64,000 bases of DNA from Durusdinium trenchii (Eukaryota > Sar > Dinophyceae > Suessiales > Symbiodiniaceae), in NCBI GenBank assembly GCA_963970005.1, contig CAXAMN010008446.1, positions 717,833 to 781,832 of the forward strand, written 5' to 3'. Under the pieces are notes generated by a model, which was not told the DNA's origin, made no database searches, and was given only the letters and a program-made list of their open reading frames with translations. The position numbers and the translations under genes were made by a program. Shown here in pieces: positions 22,662 to 33,832 of the stretch; the stretch's first letter is position 1; the number at the start of each line of letters is the position of its first letter.

Positions 22662-23388
22662 CTTTTTGTCTGGTGTGTACGCGCGTGCCCTACTGCCCGG
22701 CCTTTTCAGGAGATTTGGGCGACATCTGCATTTGGACGTGAACAGCTATACCTATGTTACACAAAGCAGGGTTACACAAAGCAGTTCCAGCAGCCCAGCA
22801 GGCAGAAACCGACAAATCAACAAATGTTGGCAACAGCATCGGCAAATATTGGAAGGAGATCGTGCTTGACCCAGGCCGCACCACACAAAGGACAGGGAAA
22901 CACAAGCAGCCCGGCCCGCAAATCCTCATTTGATCCTAAGAATCCTTGGGCTCTCCATGGCAGGGGTCGGACCCTCCATAGCAGGGGTCTGGACCCTCAA
23001 AACCCTAGTGTTTGAGGGCCCGGATTCTTAGGGGGGGAGGATACTTCTTCACAAGACTGACTGAGTTTGGGCGCAAACTGAGCGTCACTTGAAAACTGCT
23101 GGTTTATTGGAGGGCAGCTCGTCTTCCAGCCTGGTCTATTTTCCAGAACCAAGCTGGAGCTTCAAGCATGTCAATCTCAAGCAGGCCTGGCTGGCCTGGC
23201 TAGGGAAGAAATAGATACAAACACTCGATACTCCAGTTGATTGTTGCATGGTAAAAGGATGTGTGAACGGGCTACACCAAGACCTGCAGCATTCTGAGCC
23301 ATAGCCAATTATATAGACTGGCCAACAGGCAAGTGCGGCAAGTGTCTGATCCCTCTTACGAACTCCTTGATTGAGTTCCTTGCACTTC

Positions 23389-23532
23389 GCAATGCCCTTC
23401 TCCGTGGTGTCCCAGTTCGAATCCGGCGCGTAGCCCGCCGCGTTGCCGCCACTCTTCCTGCGGCTGAAGCCCTTGAGCCGCCAAAAGGCGTTCTGCACGG
23501 CGCGGAGTTCCCTCTTGGTCAACTCACGCCAC
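23389..23532 (-). CDS. tyrosinase-like copper enzyme, exon 1 of those seen (N-terminal helix)
   Basis: The acceptor CATCCTGAG plus G precedes WRELTKRELRAVQNAFWRLK, then GFSRRKSGGNAAGYAPDSNW and DTTEKGIA. An Arg-x-x-Leu-Thr-x-x-Glu helix before CuA is usual in tyrosinases. It joins in phase to NPYCEY of the next exon if the donor is GA (GCATTGC|GAAGTG), across 727 nt. Alternative: the exon continues to a GTAAGA donor at 23354-23359, but that phase does not fit the next exon. The initiator Met and any signal peptide must lie further upstream and were not found. Confidence 0.6.
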
Positions 23533-23831
23533 CTCAGGATGCGACAATGAAGTGAACTATCTGAAAAGGATGTCCAATAGATCTTAACAGCTGATCATCA
23601 GGATTGGTTTCCCCACTAATGATGTGAACAAATGGAAAAACGTATGATGTGTTCCATGGAAACTGAGAGGGATCTACAGTTCATTCATCAAGCTGATACT
23701 ATCAAATTGCTTACTGGTTGGTGTTTTCAACCCACGAAAGAAAAATATGAGTCAGACTCAGAGGTCCTTCTTCATCCCCAAGTAAGGGTGGAAAGTAAAA
23801 ATATCCGAAACCATCACCTAGCTTAGTGTGG

Positions 23832-23875
23832 AGACTGCAAGCATCTGCCTGGAACTGCAAGCATCTGCCTGGAAC
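23832..23875. repeat. 20-21 bp direct repeat, two copies
   Basis: TGCAAGCATCTGCCTGGAACT occurs twice in tandem. Nothing else is known. Confidence 0.8.
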
Positions 23876-24023
23876 TCAACTGTTGCCACCTGCTATCACC
23901 CTGCAACTATATACGGCACTCCCCTGGAATCTCACCTGCCCCTGTCACGCCCACCCCACACGCCAACTGCGACCTTCCAAGGGACTCCTTTCGGATGCGG
24001 GGAGCATTTTTGAACTTCCTCAG

Positions 24024-24247
24024 GTTCGCAAAAAGCGGCCAAGAACGAAGCTGCTGAGATTGGCTTCGGCTTCAGATCCAAGATATCGATCGAGAGAACC
24101 GCGAACCATTTGGTTGCCGAAAACAGGGATTGGGCGAAGCTGACTCCTTTTGAACAACGTGGAACCACATCGATTCTGATCTTCAGTTCGATCTTTGGTG
24201 CTGTGGAAGCTCAGGGCCGACCTGAGGCCACGCTGGAGATCGCTAGA
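24024..24247 (+). CDS. probable internal exon on the plus strand, unknown protein
   Basis: The acceptor ACTTCCTCAG precedes a frame with SQKAAKNEAAEIGFGFRSKI, then SIERTANHLVAENRDWAKLT, then PFEQRGTTSILIFSSIFGAV and ending LEIAR before a GTAAGA donor at 24248. Both splice sites are good and 224 nt stay open. The sequence has a basic/acidic N-terminal half and a short hydrophobic segment. It is the first plus-strand exon after the minus-strand series, so the two genes may be divergent. Function unknown. Confidence 0.6.
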
Positions 24248-24576
24248 GTAAGAACAACATGCAATCATCGACGGAATGCGCCAACTCTTTCACAAACCCG
24301 CACGTCTGCCCAACCGTCTGGTCACATTGGTCGAAAAGGCCAGGCGAAATCAGGTGAACTCTGGAAAAGCACGGGAGGACCAGACGTGGCACGCGCCCGA
24401 AACAAAGAAAGACTCCTGAAACCCTCCATGCCCAAGACTGCGCCGAAAACCACGATCCATGGTCTTCCATGGTCTTCCATGGTCTCCCATCCCACCTTTT
24501 CCGTTCCCCCATCCGTCTTCCTATTTCCCACTGCTCTTCCCCCAGAACCGCACTTTGTGCGGTCTCTTCCAGCCAG

Positions 24577-24713
24577 GTCTCCCGTTCCGGCACAACCCGG
24601 TCGCCGTCCCTCGGCGCTCCAGTGCTGCGGTGGCCGTGGAGCCCAACTCCGGGACCGGCGGAGAGAGGCTCTCGGCGGCCAGCGAGAGATCCGAGGAGGC
24701 TTTGACGATCCAG
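24577..24713 (+). CDS. possible plus-strand exon, unknown protein
   Basis: After CTTCCAGCCAG one plus-strand frame reads LPFRHNPVAVPRRSSAAVAV and EPNSGTGGERLSAASERSEE and ends TIQ before a GC donor (CAG|GCC). The GC content is high. A minus-strand frame over the same bases is also open, so the strand is not proven. If real, it probably belongs with the exon at 24024. Confidence 0.38.
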
Positions 24714-25240
24714 GCCTGGAAGAAAGGCCCAAAGGCCTCAAACATTGAAGTTTTTAAACTGAATGTCAGTAGTTCCATCGATCCAGATGGTCTGGATCGG
24801 GCGGTGATGGACCTACTTCAGGCTTTCAGGGACTGATCTAGGTTCGGCAGGCCACTGGTCCATTGGCCGCTAGCTAACTAGCTTGCAACATGAAAAAAAT
24901 CAAGCCTTTTTGGGCTGCACACTGCACTCCCCCCATGGAGACACATACGTGACAAAGGAAATGATAAACTGATAAATCCTCGGAAGCAAGTCAAGAGTTC
25001 CCAAGTCTGGTCCAAGAGTAGCAGCTTACCATGACGGGGCACGGCCCTGTGTGTGTTGCTTTCAGGGGACATGTGTGGAACGCTTTCTGATTGGTGCGTC
25101 TTATGAAAACCAATGACCTGTGGTACCCACAGGCCATAGATCATCATAGATCGAGAAATGGCTTCGTACGATCCAACTTTGAGTGCGGGGATGCATGCCA
25201 CAACAGGCCCTGACATGACCTGTCAGCTTCTTTCCTCTTT

Positions 25241-25417
25241 CAAAGCGAACATCTGGCAGCGGCCCGGCCCTGGGGCCCTGGGTGCTGGCTTTCCACCTGA
25301 TGGGCAAAGCCACGCCTTGAGCCCAGAGCTCTGTGGTCCACTGGTGCCCAACAAGATCCTCAGATCTTCGTAGCACCCGGCGGCCGGGAGCCGTCCAGGG
25401 AGTGGTCGGGCAACAGG
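25241..25417 (+). CDS. possible plus-strand exon(s), unknown
   Basis: A strong pyrimidine-rich acceptor (CTTCTTTCCTCTTTCAAAG) is followed by an open frame (NIWQRPGPGALGAGFPPDGQ and on) that closes near 25370. A GTGAGC donor follows at about 25418. A long minus-strand frame also crosses the patch. Weak. Confidence 0.25.
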
Positions 25418-25889
25418 TGAGCGTCTTCACAGGTGGAACCGCCAAACAAGTGATTCATTTCTTGCGTACCCTCCCTCAAGCCGACATCGACACCCGTTTT
25501 CACCCTACGAGTACAAGTTCTGTGTGCCCAGTGGAAGGGGATCTGTTTGGAGGCATCCTGGTTCTGCTCCAACACTGTAGCGTGCAGCCTGAGGGAATTT
25601 AGTGAATTGAACCGGAAGGACATCAACAAACTATCAAACAAGTTCCATTGGTCAAAGCCTTTTAGGCCAATTCCCTTTGCGACATCTGGCGCCGACCCGT
25701 CACCGTTGAAGATTCTTCTCACTGGCAGCATGAACCTTCAAAATCCTTGCCAAGCATCTATCATCATCTACTAGTATGACTAGTACCCTGTGGTCCGCAA
25801 CATTCATCTAGCCTTGTGATGCGTACTTGTAAGCTCCTATAGAATGCAACACAAATAAACCCAACGTTGACCCCACCTCAATCTCAGGT

Positions 25890-26120
25890 AAGCATCAGCA
25901 TCGCCACCACCAGCAGCCCAAGCACCAGGCAGGACACTTTGCACACTCTGCATGCACGACTGGTGATTGTCCTTGCTCCAGTGAGGCCCGTACTGTCCTC
26001 GCAGCCACCGTGGTCCTCACGGCAGTCCTCCTCGTCGGTGGCCACTGGCACATGTGGCACATGTGGCGCCATGGCAGGTGGCGAAGACGGACAGCGAGAT
26101 GGCGGAAACCCCTCGAAGCC
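25890..26120 (-). CDS. possible exon with a membrane segment, unknown
   Basis: The minus-strand frame reads VATDEEDCREDHGGCEDSTG and then CKVSCLVLGLLVVAMLML, which looks like an acidic Cys-containing region followed by one transmembrane helix. The plus-strand frames are Ser/Thr-rich and less protein-like. Boundaries unresolved. Confidence 0.3.
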
Positions 26121-26199
26121 AACCACGGCAACGGCAACGGACGGGAACGGCAACGGAATGGTATGGAATGGTTAATCGTCTCTTTCGATGGGAGCCGGT

Positions 26200-28060
26200 G
26201 GGTGAAGGTGGGTCCTAAATGGCGGACCATCTAGCCGTTGATCAATTGGTTGGAGTGGTATCATATGGTATCATGTGCAGGGTGGGCTTGGAGGAAGGAC
26301 TTTGGCATTAAACAACACCTGGCCTGGCCCTGTAGATTTGGATTATTAAGTCACTCCACACAAGTTGAAGGTTTGTGCAAGCACCCCGCAGTACAAGAGT
26401 CAAACACTGTATACAACATTCAGGTGCGTATTGAACATGAAGGCAATGTATATTCCATTACATTCCTGAACCCCGGTTTTGGATGGTCTCTCACCCTAGA
26501 TCTGCTATTGATTCTGTAAGGTGCATTTCGTTGGGGAGCACCTTTCCCAAATCAGCCAACAGCTCGGAGCGGTCGCCTGCTCTGCATGGAACTTCCTCGC
26601 GCGCGTGGGTGTCGGTCACTTAAGGGTGCGGTGGACAGGTCATTGTGTGAGGTCCTTGAAATGGTCCATTCGCGGACCGGGAAATTGACCAGTCCAATCC
26701 GCCCAGAGTTCCGCACGGAGTTCCGCAAAACCTGCAGATGCGGTGATCATGTGGCTTTTGCCCAGCTCCAAAAATCCTCAAAGCACAATCGAACTCAGAC
26801 TCCGATTGGTGGAGGGTTTGGTTGGCGGATGGATTCCTGTCGCACTTCTCTGGCCTACGCGGACGCAATAGCATCCTGTACATCACAATCAATTCTACAC
26901 TCTACACGGATGTCTTCGAAATGTGTTTCTGCACACCAGTGTCCTACTCTTCTCCCGCAGAACGCAGTAGTTACCCAGGATTACCGGAAATTGGTGCGTT
27001 CCTTTGTTAAAGGATGTCCCTCCCAAAACCTGGCATCAGTCCTCCAACGTCAGAACTTGGGACCGCCCATGAGGCGCCCGCGGATCGCATCGGACCAGCA
27101 TTTGGAGGTGAACTTCTGCCCACTTCAAAGTGAAGTGATTATGGTTGTGCCCTACAGGTCCAAACAGGCCCAGTAAAACCTGGTCCCGAAAACGAGTAGC
27201 AGGTTTTCTATCGGCATGATCAACTGATGATATCAACTGTATGATCCATTGCAGTCAAAATGAGGTCTTTGATTTAACAGTGTTGCTTTGCTTGAGGAGT
27301 GAGGATCCTCCAGTGAATCGCAGCCTTCTGGGCCATCTATCACACATGGCAAGGAAGCACCCAACCCATCGAGTTCGCCTGAGAGAAATGCCTGCGATCG
27401 ATGTGTTGGGGCCGGAAAAACATCTTGGAGCGATCGTTGGCGCGGTTTTTCCGCCGTCTTTTTTGAAGAAAACGTGAGATGAAGGTTTCATCTAAGGCTC
27501 AGGTTTCATCTCATGACGTTTTTTTTTGCCGGAAATCTGCTGAAGCGCCCGTCTCCGGTCCACTGGGTGGTCAAAACCTCCGCATGACAAACAGTGCGAC
27601 TTGTGCTCGGTGTCTTACAAATGGATGAGAACGGCATCTTACGATTTCAGCTCTCTAGCTGCTGAAGTCCGCCCTCGGCAAACCAGTTTCTCCACGCAAG
27701 GCGGCCGTCTAGTAAGGGCAGAATCCCCAATGCTGTTTCAATTGGACACCTTGTGCATATCCCAATGCCAGTGCATGATGATGGTTAGTAAAGGTCTGGT
27801 TCAAAGATAGTGATGTTCTTGTTTACTGACTGTTGTGGGACAAACCCAATGGGCACCCCTAGCGTGTGAACCCGGTTCGGACCGACCCCAGCGAAGTGGG
27901 ATGAGAGACCTGCGCAACCGGGCGCAGCTCCCATCATCCCAGCCCTGAAGCAAGTAGTCTTTGAGATGTGTACCGCCCTGTGTCAGCATCTCTCATGAAA
28001 GTTGACGTGGAAACATATACATCATATATGTGTCATACAATACCTTCTTTTCAATTCAAC
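26200..28060. other. stretch without a defensible gene
   Basis: A 196-codon plus-strand frame (26586-27176) is open but has no recognisable motif, and the composition is ordinary. Given the window size, a frame of this length is not improbable. Nothing else seen. Confidence 0.35.
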
Positions 28061-28074
28061 TCTTGCCGCCTCCA

Positions 28075-28248
28075 ATGGACTCTACTACCTCTGGATCTTC
28101 GTCTTCACCTGACATGAAGGTCCTACGGCGTAGAGATCCACACCGAGTGGCCGAACTCAAACAGATCTGCGACGCAGCTGTCGCCTGGAGATCCGAAATC
28201 GATCACTGGCGCATGGGAATGAATGGGGTAACGGCAACACCTGAATGA
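28075..28248 (+). CDS. possible first exon, small charged protein
   Basis: The ATG at 28075 opens MDSTTSGSSSSPDMKVLRRR, DPHRVAELKQICDAAVAWRS and EIDHW. The reading then either ends at a GC donor after CACTG (28208) or runs to a TGA at 28246-28248. The Ser-rich start followed by a basic/acidic helix looks coding. No family recognised. Confidence 0.38.
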   Translation: MDSTTSGSSSSPDMKVLRRRDPHRVAELKQICDAAVAWRSEIDHWRMGMNGVTATPE

Positions 28249-29219
28249 AGTGGGGAAGTGATTGTCTTCTGTTTAAGGGGGGCACACTGCAACTAGAAGC
28301 CTATATTCAATGATGCATTCATTGATGTTCACCAAACACACACACTCGAGAGATATTGCGTACGGAACGGAATGCCACATGCCACACGCCCACCTAGGTA
28401 TGAACGCCTAACAGTATCAAGAGTAAAGTGGTCTGACCACCTTCAAAACCTCATCAAAAATTCAAAGGCTTAACGAAAGCGACAAAAGCATGACTGCAGA
28501 GCTCAAAAACCGATGCAATGGCCAACGACTTGTTCTAGTGACAAAGGGGCCCAGGAGGAAGTAAGTGGCAATCACTGCAGGTACGTCTGGCTGATCAGGC
28601 CAGATATCAGCACCGGAGCTTCACCCTCTTCGTTGGATCACCAGTCAAGTTCGTGCGTGATCCCTCCGCCGAAAATCAAAGGATTCCCTGTGATTCCAAG
28701 GGTTTCACACACAGGCACTTCCCAAGGTTGTGAAAGGTGGCTGCCATGGCTTCTCAGAACCTTTGAGATGTCCATGTCAGGTTTGGATGATGCTTGTCAG
28801 GTCTCGAGGTTTTGGCTCTTTAGGTGAATTCTGAATGATCCTTAAGCACTTCTTAATCAGGCGCCGGCGGAAGGGACAGTCTTTTCACTCTTTGGATCCT
28901 ATGATGATATGATCTGACCCAAAATGAGTCAAATGACTTGTGCAATTAGAAACACCGCCCAGGTGCCAAAACCGCGCATTGGTCGGACATACCCTCACGA
29001 CCCGAAAACCACGCGTGGTTCTGCGGCCGGAAATAGATGCACAGTCCAGGCACTTAAAAAAACAAGCTACAGTAGAAAAAGGATCTCATCTGTGACTCTG
29101 TGACCATTAGATTCTTTGTTGGTCTAGAGTCTGAAGGCGGGTCCTTGATGACCAGTGGGTCGAAAAGTTGTTTTCCCACAGTTCAGTGGGGAAGCACATG
29201 ATTGAAACAAAAGCATGAA

Positions 29220-29400
29220 CCTCCTCACTGCTCAAAGTGAATGTCCCATCATCCGCTCCAAATGAGTTGCAAAGCATGGCTGCATTGCAATGTCCGTGAG
29301 ATGGGATCAGCCATGTCCCAGCATCCGCCCGGCGGCATTGCCCACAGACCGTCGTGCCCGCATCGAGCGCGCTGCTGCGGCCCGCGGTGCGGCCCGCGGT
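29220..29400 (-). CDS. possible exon, unknown protein
   Basis: The minus-strand frame includes ADAGTWLIPSHGHCNAAMLC and NSFGADDGTFTLS, then a possible GTGAGG donor. The upstream part is a GC-rich repeat (GGTCCGCACCGC type). The sequence is protein-like but less biased than the other exons. Confidence 0.33.
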
Positions 29401-29458
29401 GCGGCCCATCGCGCAAGTCAAGGGTTCTAGGGGTCAAGCGAGTTGCACCCCAGTGCCA

Positions 29459-29510
29459 GGTCTCAAGGCTTGCTGCTTGGTCTCAAGGCTTGCTGCTTGG
29501 TGCTTGGTGT
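29459..29510. repeat. 20-bp direct repeat
   Basis: TCTCAAGGCTTGCTGCTTGG occurs twice in tandem, followed by a partial copy (TGCTTGGTG). Confidence 0.8.
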
Positions 29511-30410
29511 GTTTAAAGGCCCGGTTGGCGTACATAGGCACTCAGGCGTAGGGGGGGATCAAATATATACCTTCCCACGTCCTGACCAAGATGGGACTTT
29601 AGCAGGACGATCTACAGTATATGTCAGCAGGGTGGCGACACAAACATGATGATGCAAAGTTTTGTAGACTTCCGGCTGAGACTGAAAAGAACCATGTCTA
29701 AGCTCCTTGGCAGCTGCTGTTGAACTCTCTCTCTCTCTCTCCCGTCTGTTTGATGCACCATCTCTGGAGCTTTTGGGCTAGATGGTGCCATCCTGGTGCT
29801 CTGGAACCACCGAATCAAAGATTTCTTCATGCAGCTGTGCTATGCTGTGCTGACTCCACCTGCTCTTTCTGTGGGCCTGGTCCAACAGCAGCCAGTCGGG
29901 CAGAACATTGGCCATCAACTGCCCAGCACCGTCCCAGTGGCTCCTTCCCTTTGTGGTTCTCTTTCTCACTGCAGACAAGCACCAAAAGCTGGTGGAATAT
30001 ATAAATAATTATAGAGGGTTGACAGTGGAATCCCGAAGGTCGGTGCTTGATAAGTTGATATGGCCCCCCATCTAAAAGCCATCTTGGGGTGCCAGTGCTA
30101 CTCCCGAAGCAATTGTATAGTGTAAGTGGATAGCCATGCATGGCCTCTTCCAAGTCTGACTTGCCTGTACAAACAGGACATGTTCCACTTCCATGTGCTC
30201 CATGTGTGCCATGTGTGCGGTGTGAAGTGCTTCCAATGCCTCGTTGTGGGTGTGCACCAACACCCACGTAGCACTTCTGGACGTGTCAGGCTTGGCAAGC
30301 TTGGGGTGGATTAGGGGCGCAAAACCTTCAGGAGCAAGCAAGATCAAATAGTCATGACTAGCACTCACTTTTCACACCACTTGCTTGGCGACAATCCAGT
30401 TCCAACAGCG

Positions 30411-30546
30411 TTTCCCCCACGATCTCTGTGCCTTCGCCCAAAAACCCGATGGGAAGCCGGTCCTTCGGGGATCCAACGATGCAAACACAGTCGTCGCGGA
30501 GGAGTCCACTCTGGGCGGCCCGGCGGTGAAGGACCACACCTGTGCT
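30411..30546 (+). CDS. possible plus-strand exon, unknown protein
   Basis: After AATCCAGTTCCAACAG the frame reads RFPHDLCAFAQKPDGKPVLR, then GSNDANTVVAEESTLGGPAV and KDHTCAG. A GTCGCT donor could follow. Third positions are G/C-rich. A GC-rich direct repeat (GGCGCCCAGCACCG, two copies) lies just downstream at about 30601-30640. Confidence 0.42.
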
Positions 30547-30994
30547 GGTCGCTGGTGTGGAGCGGGTCGGGCGCAGGGGGGTCGGTCCAGGGGGCGGACG
30601 TGGCGCCCAGCACCGAAACACTCCGGTGGCGCCCAGCACCGCGAAAACCCGCTTTCTTGCGAGTGCTCCGGTGCGGCGGTTCTTGAAGGGCCTGCATGGT
30701 TGGGCTATGGTGAATATATCACCCGGGGGGGGCAGTTCATAGATGTTTTTTTCTGTATGCAGATGGCAAGATATGAAATAACGTGTCTCCACCGGTTGGG
30801 TGAACCTCCTCCTATGTGACTTATGACCTTGCTTCGATTGGTTTCCTCCGGTCGACCGATCCTAGGGCGCACCGTTCTTGGGCGCACCCCCTGCTCCCCC
30901 CGGCGCCAAACATGACTCCATGGAATACCCCTATAAGATCTATAAGGTCCCACACACACACCTTGCGGTCTCGATGTCCGCCCTTCCACTATGT

Positions 30995-31045
30995 GGGGTG
31001 CCAGAGGGTATGATCTATATGCCAGAGGGTATGATCTATAAGGTC
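30995..31045. repeat. direct repeat, about 22 bp
   Basis: TGCCAGAGGGTATGATCTATA is present twice in tandem. Confidence 0.8.
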
Positions 31046-31099
31046 CAAGGTCCAGGTGACATGTGTTTACTATGTGACCCAGGGAGGTTCCATCTTATT

Positions 31100-33600
31100 T
31101 GTTCTTCGTCTACCAGATCATGGCTATGTGGCTATGTTTATACTTTGAAGAGGGTACAGTCATTGAGGCCTCCCTCATCATGTTTCTTTCACACCAGGCT
31201 GCTAGGATGATCTGGAGGGCGCTCCTTTTGGTCCTTTTGTGTCGATCTGGAGGTGAGTGGAAAAAGCGAAAGGACGGAAAATGCTTGGCCTCTCCTGGTC
31301 CCTCGAGTCTTCAATCTGCTAAAGAATCTGACTCTTTATCTTTGACTGATCAACAGCTGACTGAACCTCTTTTGGAGTTCCAGAATCTTATGGCTGTGGG
31401 TCAAAACTCGGGCACCCTGGTTGACCAGCGAAAATGAACAAATTACATAAAATTATATGCTGCCTACGTTTGAGGGATGTCCAACCAATGGACATAACTT
31501 GCAGCCATATTGCTAGGTGCAGTGCACCGATACTGGTTACATCCGGTTACTGAAAGACCTGCAGTTTTCAGAGCACTTGGGGAGCCCCTTTGGGTCTTTG
31601 GATCAGTTGTGGGATGGTAGGAGAGGCCGAAGGGTATCGAAGGGTATCGAAGGGTCGTGGGACTCGACCAGTTAAAATGAACCCGGGCAACGTGGATGGC
31701 GCTCATGCATCCCCAGGAACCAGCACCACCCAAAGAGTAGTCAATGATAGTCAGGGGGGGTCTATCAACCACCCTTTGGGTGGTGCTGCAGTGCTGTTCT
31801 TCCATTTTGGAATGTGCATCTTCGGACGCGTGGCTGGCCTGGGGGCCGCGTGGGTGTGTTTGACCCTCCCGCGCGGAGCCGTGCGGTGAATGAATCGTTT
31901 TTGTCCTTGAGCACAACTCTCTTTAGCTCTTTGAACATGTGAAACAGTTTCTTGACCGTGGAAAGCTGTCACCCTTACATAAAAGATAAATACATCCAGC
32001 CACGAGGAGGCGATGGGGGAAATCGGATGGTTCAAAAGCAGTCAAAGCACAACATTTTCCTGTTACAGTAGCAGCCCCCTGGACACATGGATGCTTCATG
32101 CAGCCCGCTGCCCTGGTTCAGGTCACCTCCGTGAAGCTATGACACGCCCTCAGGATGGAGCAATGGAGCTCTGAAAAAAGCTTGATCTACTCATGCCAAG
32201 CCCCTGGCGAGACACAGCGCAGTCGTCTGTGCCCATGCCGAGGGAGGGCTCGCCGAATTCAACACCGATCGCCAAGCGCGCTTCTTTACATGTAAAAGAT
32301 GCATTCCCCAATCCTGTGTCAGATCCAGGAAGGCAAATTGAAAAGTTAGCAACGGCCAAGAAGATCCTTATATATAAACATGATTAGTGGGTGAGAATCT
32401 AAACGAAACCAATGGCCTTGGGTACTGCCTTGGGGTCCAACTGGCCACTGCTCTCAGAGCATCGCAGGCGCGGCGGGATGTGAGCGATGTGGGCGAGGTG
32501 GGGGGTTGGGGGGTCTCGGTGCAGCGGTGCGGATTCGGAGGATGGCACCAGGTAGATCAGGTAGATCAAGAAAACCACCGAGTCGAGTCTAGTCACTAGT
32601 CCCTCCATCCATCCTCAGGTGTAACTTCAAGGTTGGATGGGAGGTCCATGGAGAACCTCCCATTGGCTTGTTGGATGCCTCCCACGGGTCCGTCTTTGGG
32701 GGGGGCTCGGAGTGGATGCCAATCCCAAGCATTGGGATGCCGGACTCCCAACCATTCCATGCATGGAAAGAGTTGCAGACCCCTAATGTAGCTAACGCTC
32801 CTGTTGGGGTGTCCTGGCTGGACACCCCACACTATCTATAGGCTTCCAGACAGGGCACCCCGACAGGTCCTGGTATGAGACCTCCAGTCGTTTTCTGAGA
32901 AGGACTGCGGATTCCCCTCACAGGAGGGCAGGCCTAAGGAGAAAACTGCCACCTGCTTCACCATGACTCCACAAACGCCGGGCCCGCAAGGGGACGGGCT
33001 TTTGACCGGACAAAGAGCTCCGACCGCAACAACCGGACCGAAAAGCGGTCCCGCCAGAGACACCACAAGAAAGGGAGAAAGGCGTGGTGGCCCCCAAGTC
33101 ACCAGATGTCACTTGGAGTTAGGTGGTGTGGCTCGTCCCATCCAGTGATTCCCATACCAACGTGATCTTTGGGATATCTTGGGCAGGCCCCTCACTGCAA
33201 CGCTAGATGCCTGGAGAGCGACCAGAACAGTTGATTGATGATGTTTCACTGATGGCTTCGGTAAATGCAGGCTGCTTGTCTGGCGACTGTTTACGGGGCC
33301 ACCGGGATTGGAATCCACAAGAATCATCAAAAGTCCAAGGATATCTGCTCCACACCGTCATGTGACTGGATTCCTGGATGCATCAATGTAGGCGACGCTT
33401 TAATATTTACTACTGACGTTGCAGGTTTCCCGCAGTGGCTTCGGGAGTGAGGCAACAAGATCAACAAGAAACCCATAGCAGCTAACTCCTTCCATACGAC
33501 TGTTCGACTGAAAGAGGGTTGATATAGATTCATAAACGAACTCTGGCAAGGAGTCATGCTCTGATGTGTCCTTGCTTTTGTTTCTTTTGCTGGGTATCCT
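31100..33600. other. stretch without a defensible gene
   Basis: Open frames occur on both strands, including a GC-rich plus-strand patch at 32960-33120. None has splice sites and sequence that I can defend together. It borders the retroelement, so part of it may be the element's 3' end or target DNA. Confidence 0.35.
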
Positions 33601-33822
33601 ATTACCGGGCCGTGTTAGAGGCTCTTTCATCAAACGCAACAGCAATGAGAAGACTCTTTCATCAAGCGCGGTAGGGCCCCTCTTCCCTGTATCCAGTCTC
33701 TGTTTCTGCGTCTCTGAACTGACCGGCAGCTCCGAAACTTCCTGTTGCGCACCCTCGATATATATATATATATATAATCACAGCCGTCGGTCCTTTTCAC
33801 GCGTTGCAGCCAGTTTGTCTGG

Positions 33823-33832
33823 NNNNNNNNNN
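33823..33832. other. assembly gap (10 N)
   Basis: Ten N cut the recombinase reading frame just before its expected end. The true length is unknown. Confidence 0.99.

Noticed and set aside
26586..27176. 196-codon plus-strand frame
   Set aside because: Open and ATG-started, but no motif, ordinary composition and no splice support. A frame of this length is plausible by chance in a window of this size.
33630..33822. Continuation of the recombinase frame beyond the gap
   Set aside because: It translates a TA repeat (YIYIYI), the gap length is unknown, and the catalytic domain is complete before the gap.
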